A stretch of DNA of 64,000 nt from Chitinophagaceae bacterium (GTDB lineage Bacteria; Bacteroidota; Bacteroidia; Chitinophagales; Chitinophagaceae), in contig JAHBTL010000026.1 of NCBI GenBank assembly GCA_019638615.1, positions 36,967 through 100,966 on the forward strand, in the 5' to 3' direction. Position numbers and translations under genes: made by a program. The notes beneath the pieces are model-generated. The model made no database searches and was not told the origin of the DNA. It saw only the letters and a program-made list of their open reading frames with translations. Below are positions 63,452 to 64,000 of the stretch, piece by piece. The number at the start of each line of letters is the position of its first letter. Positions within the stretch are counted from its first letter, which is position 1.

Positions 63452-64000
63452 ATGCTTTTTATTGCCGATTTACATACCCATTCTCATTATGCCGGCGCTA
63501 CCAGCAAATTTCTTTGTCTTGAGACCATGTACCAATGGGCATTGATAAAGGGCATTGACGTAGTAGGGACGGGTGATTTTACCCATCCCGCATGGATACG
63601 CGAGTTGGAGGAGAAGCTGCAACCTGCAGGAAATGGATTTTATACGCTTAAACAAGCGCCTGAGCTGAGCGAATTGCCGGGCGCACAGCCAAAAGGCAGG
63701 AAAGTATATTTCTGTCTTTCAACCGAAGTAAGCTGCGAGTATGTTGTCAAAAACAAACAATACAAAAATCATCATCTCATATATGCACCTGATCTTCGCA
63801 CCGCCCGCCGCATCAATACAGTGCTGGGGAGGTATGGCGATCTTGCCACAGACGGAAGGCCTACGCTTAGCCTGCAGGCCCATGAGCTGCTGAAAACAGT
63901 GCTGGAAGTTTCCCCGGAGGCATACTTTGTGCCGGCGCATATATGGACTCCGTGGTTTTCTGCGCTGGGCTCCATGAATGGTCATGATACATTGCAGGAT
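63452..64000 (+). CDS. Endonuclease Q-like PHP-domain protein (3' end outside window)
   Basis: The frame is open from ATG to the right edge (183 codons), starting MLFIADLHTHSHYAGATS. The PHP metal motif ADLHTHSHYAGATS, GTGDFTHPAW, STEVSCEY, KNHHLIYAPD and VPAHIWTPW match the PHP-type nuclease domain of endonuclease Q, often annotated as a UvrD-associated protein. EndoQ nicks DNA 5' of deaminated or abasic bases. Only the N-terminal part is seen. Confidence 0.8.
   Translation, partial: MLFIADLHTHSHYAGATSKFLCLETMYQWALIKGIDVVGTGDFTHPAWIRELEEKLQPAGNGFYTLKQAPELSELPGAQPKGRKVYFCLSTEVSCEYVVKNKQYKNHHLIYAPDLRTARRINTVLGRYGDLATDGRPTLSLQAHELLKTVLEVSPEAYFVPAHIWTPWFSALGSMNGHDTLQD

Overview
The window is a chromosomal segment of a Bacteroidota bacterium, most likely family Chitinophagaceae. 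Support: SusC/SusD outer-membrane proteins with an ECF sigma factor and FecR anti-sigma factor, the Bacteroidota promoter pattern (TTG or TTTG, about 19 bases, TAnnTTTG) before several genes, weak Shine-Dalgarno sites, many small secreted proteins ending in ...AQ, and families typical of the phylum (DUF2520, DUF2851, YfiT-type DinB). No rRNA, tRNA, CRISPR array, prophage or intact insertion sequence was found. Base composition and coding style look even, apart from AT-rich or repeat-filled spacers.

Layout. 1-0.8 kb: 3' end of PEP carboxylase. 1.0-6.7 kb: complete seven-gene Mrp/Mnh cation/proton antiporter operon (minus strand). 6.9-10.8 kb: two paralogous ammonium transporters flanking a beta-barrel porin. 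11-17 kb: small secreted proteins, an esterase divergent from a glycosyltransferase, a divergent GAPDH and an exported RidA-like protein. 17-20 kb: topoisomerase I. 21-23.4 kb: DUF2520, UbiA prenyltransferase and Maf pyrophosphatase. 23.6-32.3 kb: DUF2851, OsmC, lipoyl synthase, several unknowns and a patatin/beta-barrel fusion. 33-39 kb: Gfo/Idh/MocA oxidoreductase, Nudix, DinB, FKBP isomerase, ABC ATPase, aspartate kinase. 39.5-43 kb: two-gene NHEJ module (LigD and Ku). 43-53 kb: Fe-S electron-transfer proteins, YceI, phosphoribosyltransferase, phosphohexomutase, EamA transporter, Gre-like protein and a large FAD/Fe-S 2-hydroxyacid dehydrogenase. 53-55.5 kb: ABC ATPase and nucleosidase. 55.6-62.4 kb: sigma/FecR/SusC/SusD nutrient-uptake locus. 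62.8-64 kb: a Fic gene remnant and the start of an endonuclease Q-like gene.

Functional themes are ion homeostasis and nitrogen entry (Mrp, Amt-porin-Amt), genome maintenance (TopA, LigD/Ku, EndoQ-like, Maf, Nudix), redox metabolism (Fe-S/CCG proteins, YdiJ-like dehydrogenase, LipA), and outer-membrane uptake of an unidentified polymer or glycan by SusCD under its own sigma/anti-sigma pair.

The most unusual structure lies between genes. At least three families of dispersed hairpin-forming repeats recur in spacers at 15.4, 17.1, 32.5-33.1, 34.4-34.9, 39.2 and 54.5-54.9 kb. Separate spacers (0.8-0.98, 23.4-23.56, 35.6, 44.57-44.79 kb) are built of degenerate, word-like short repeats. No clear new multi-gene system was recognised. 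The repeat families, the divergent GAPDH, the SusC that appears to lack a signalling domain despite its adjacent sigma/FecR pair, and the Fic relic with iterated AAAGTAAAA sites are the best candidates for follow-up.
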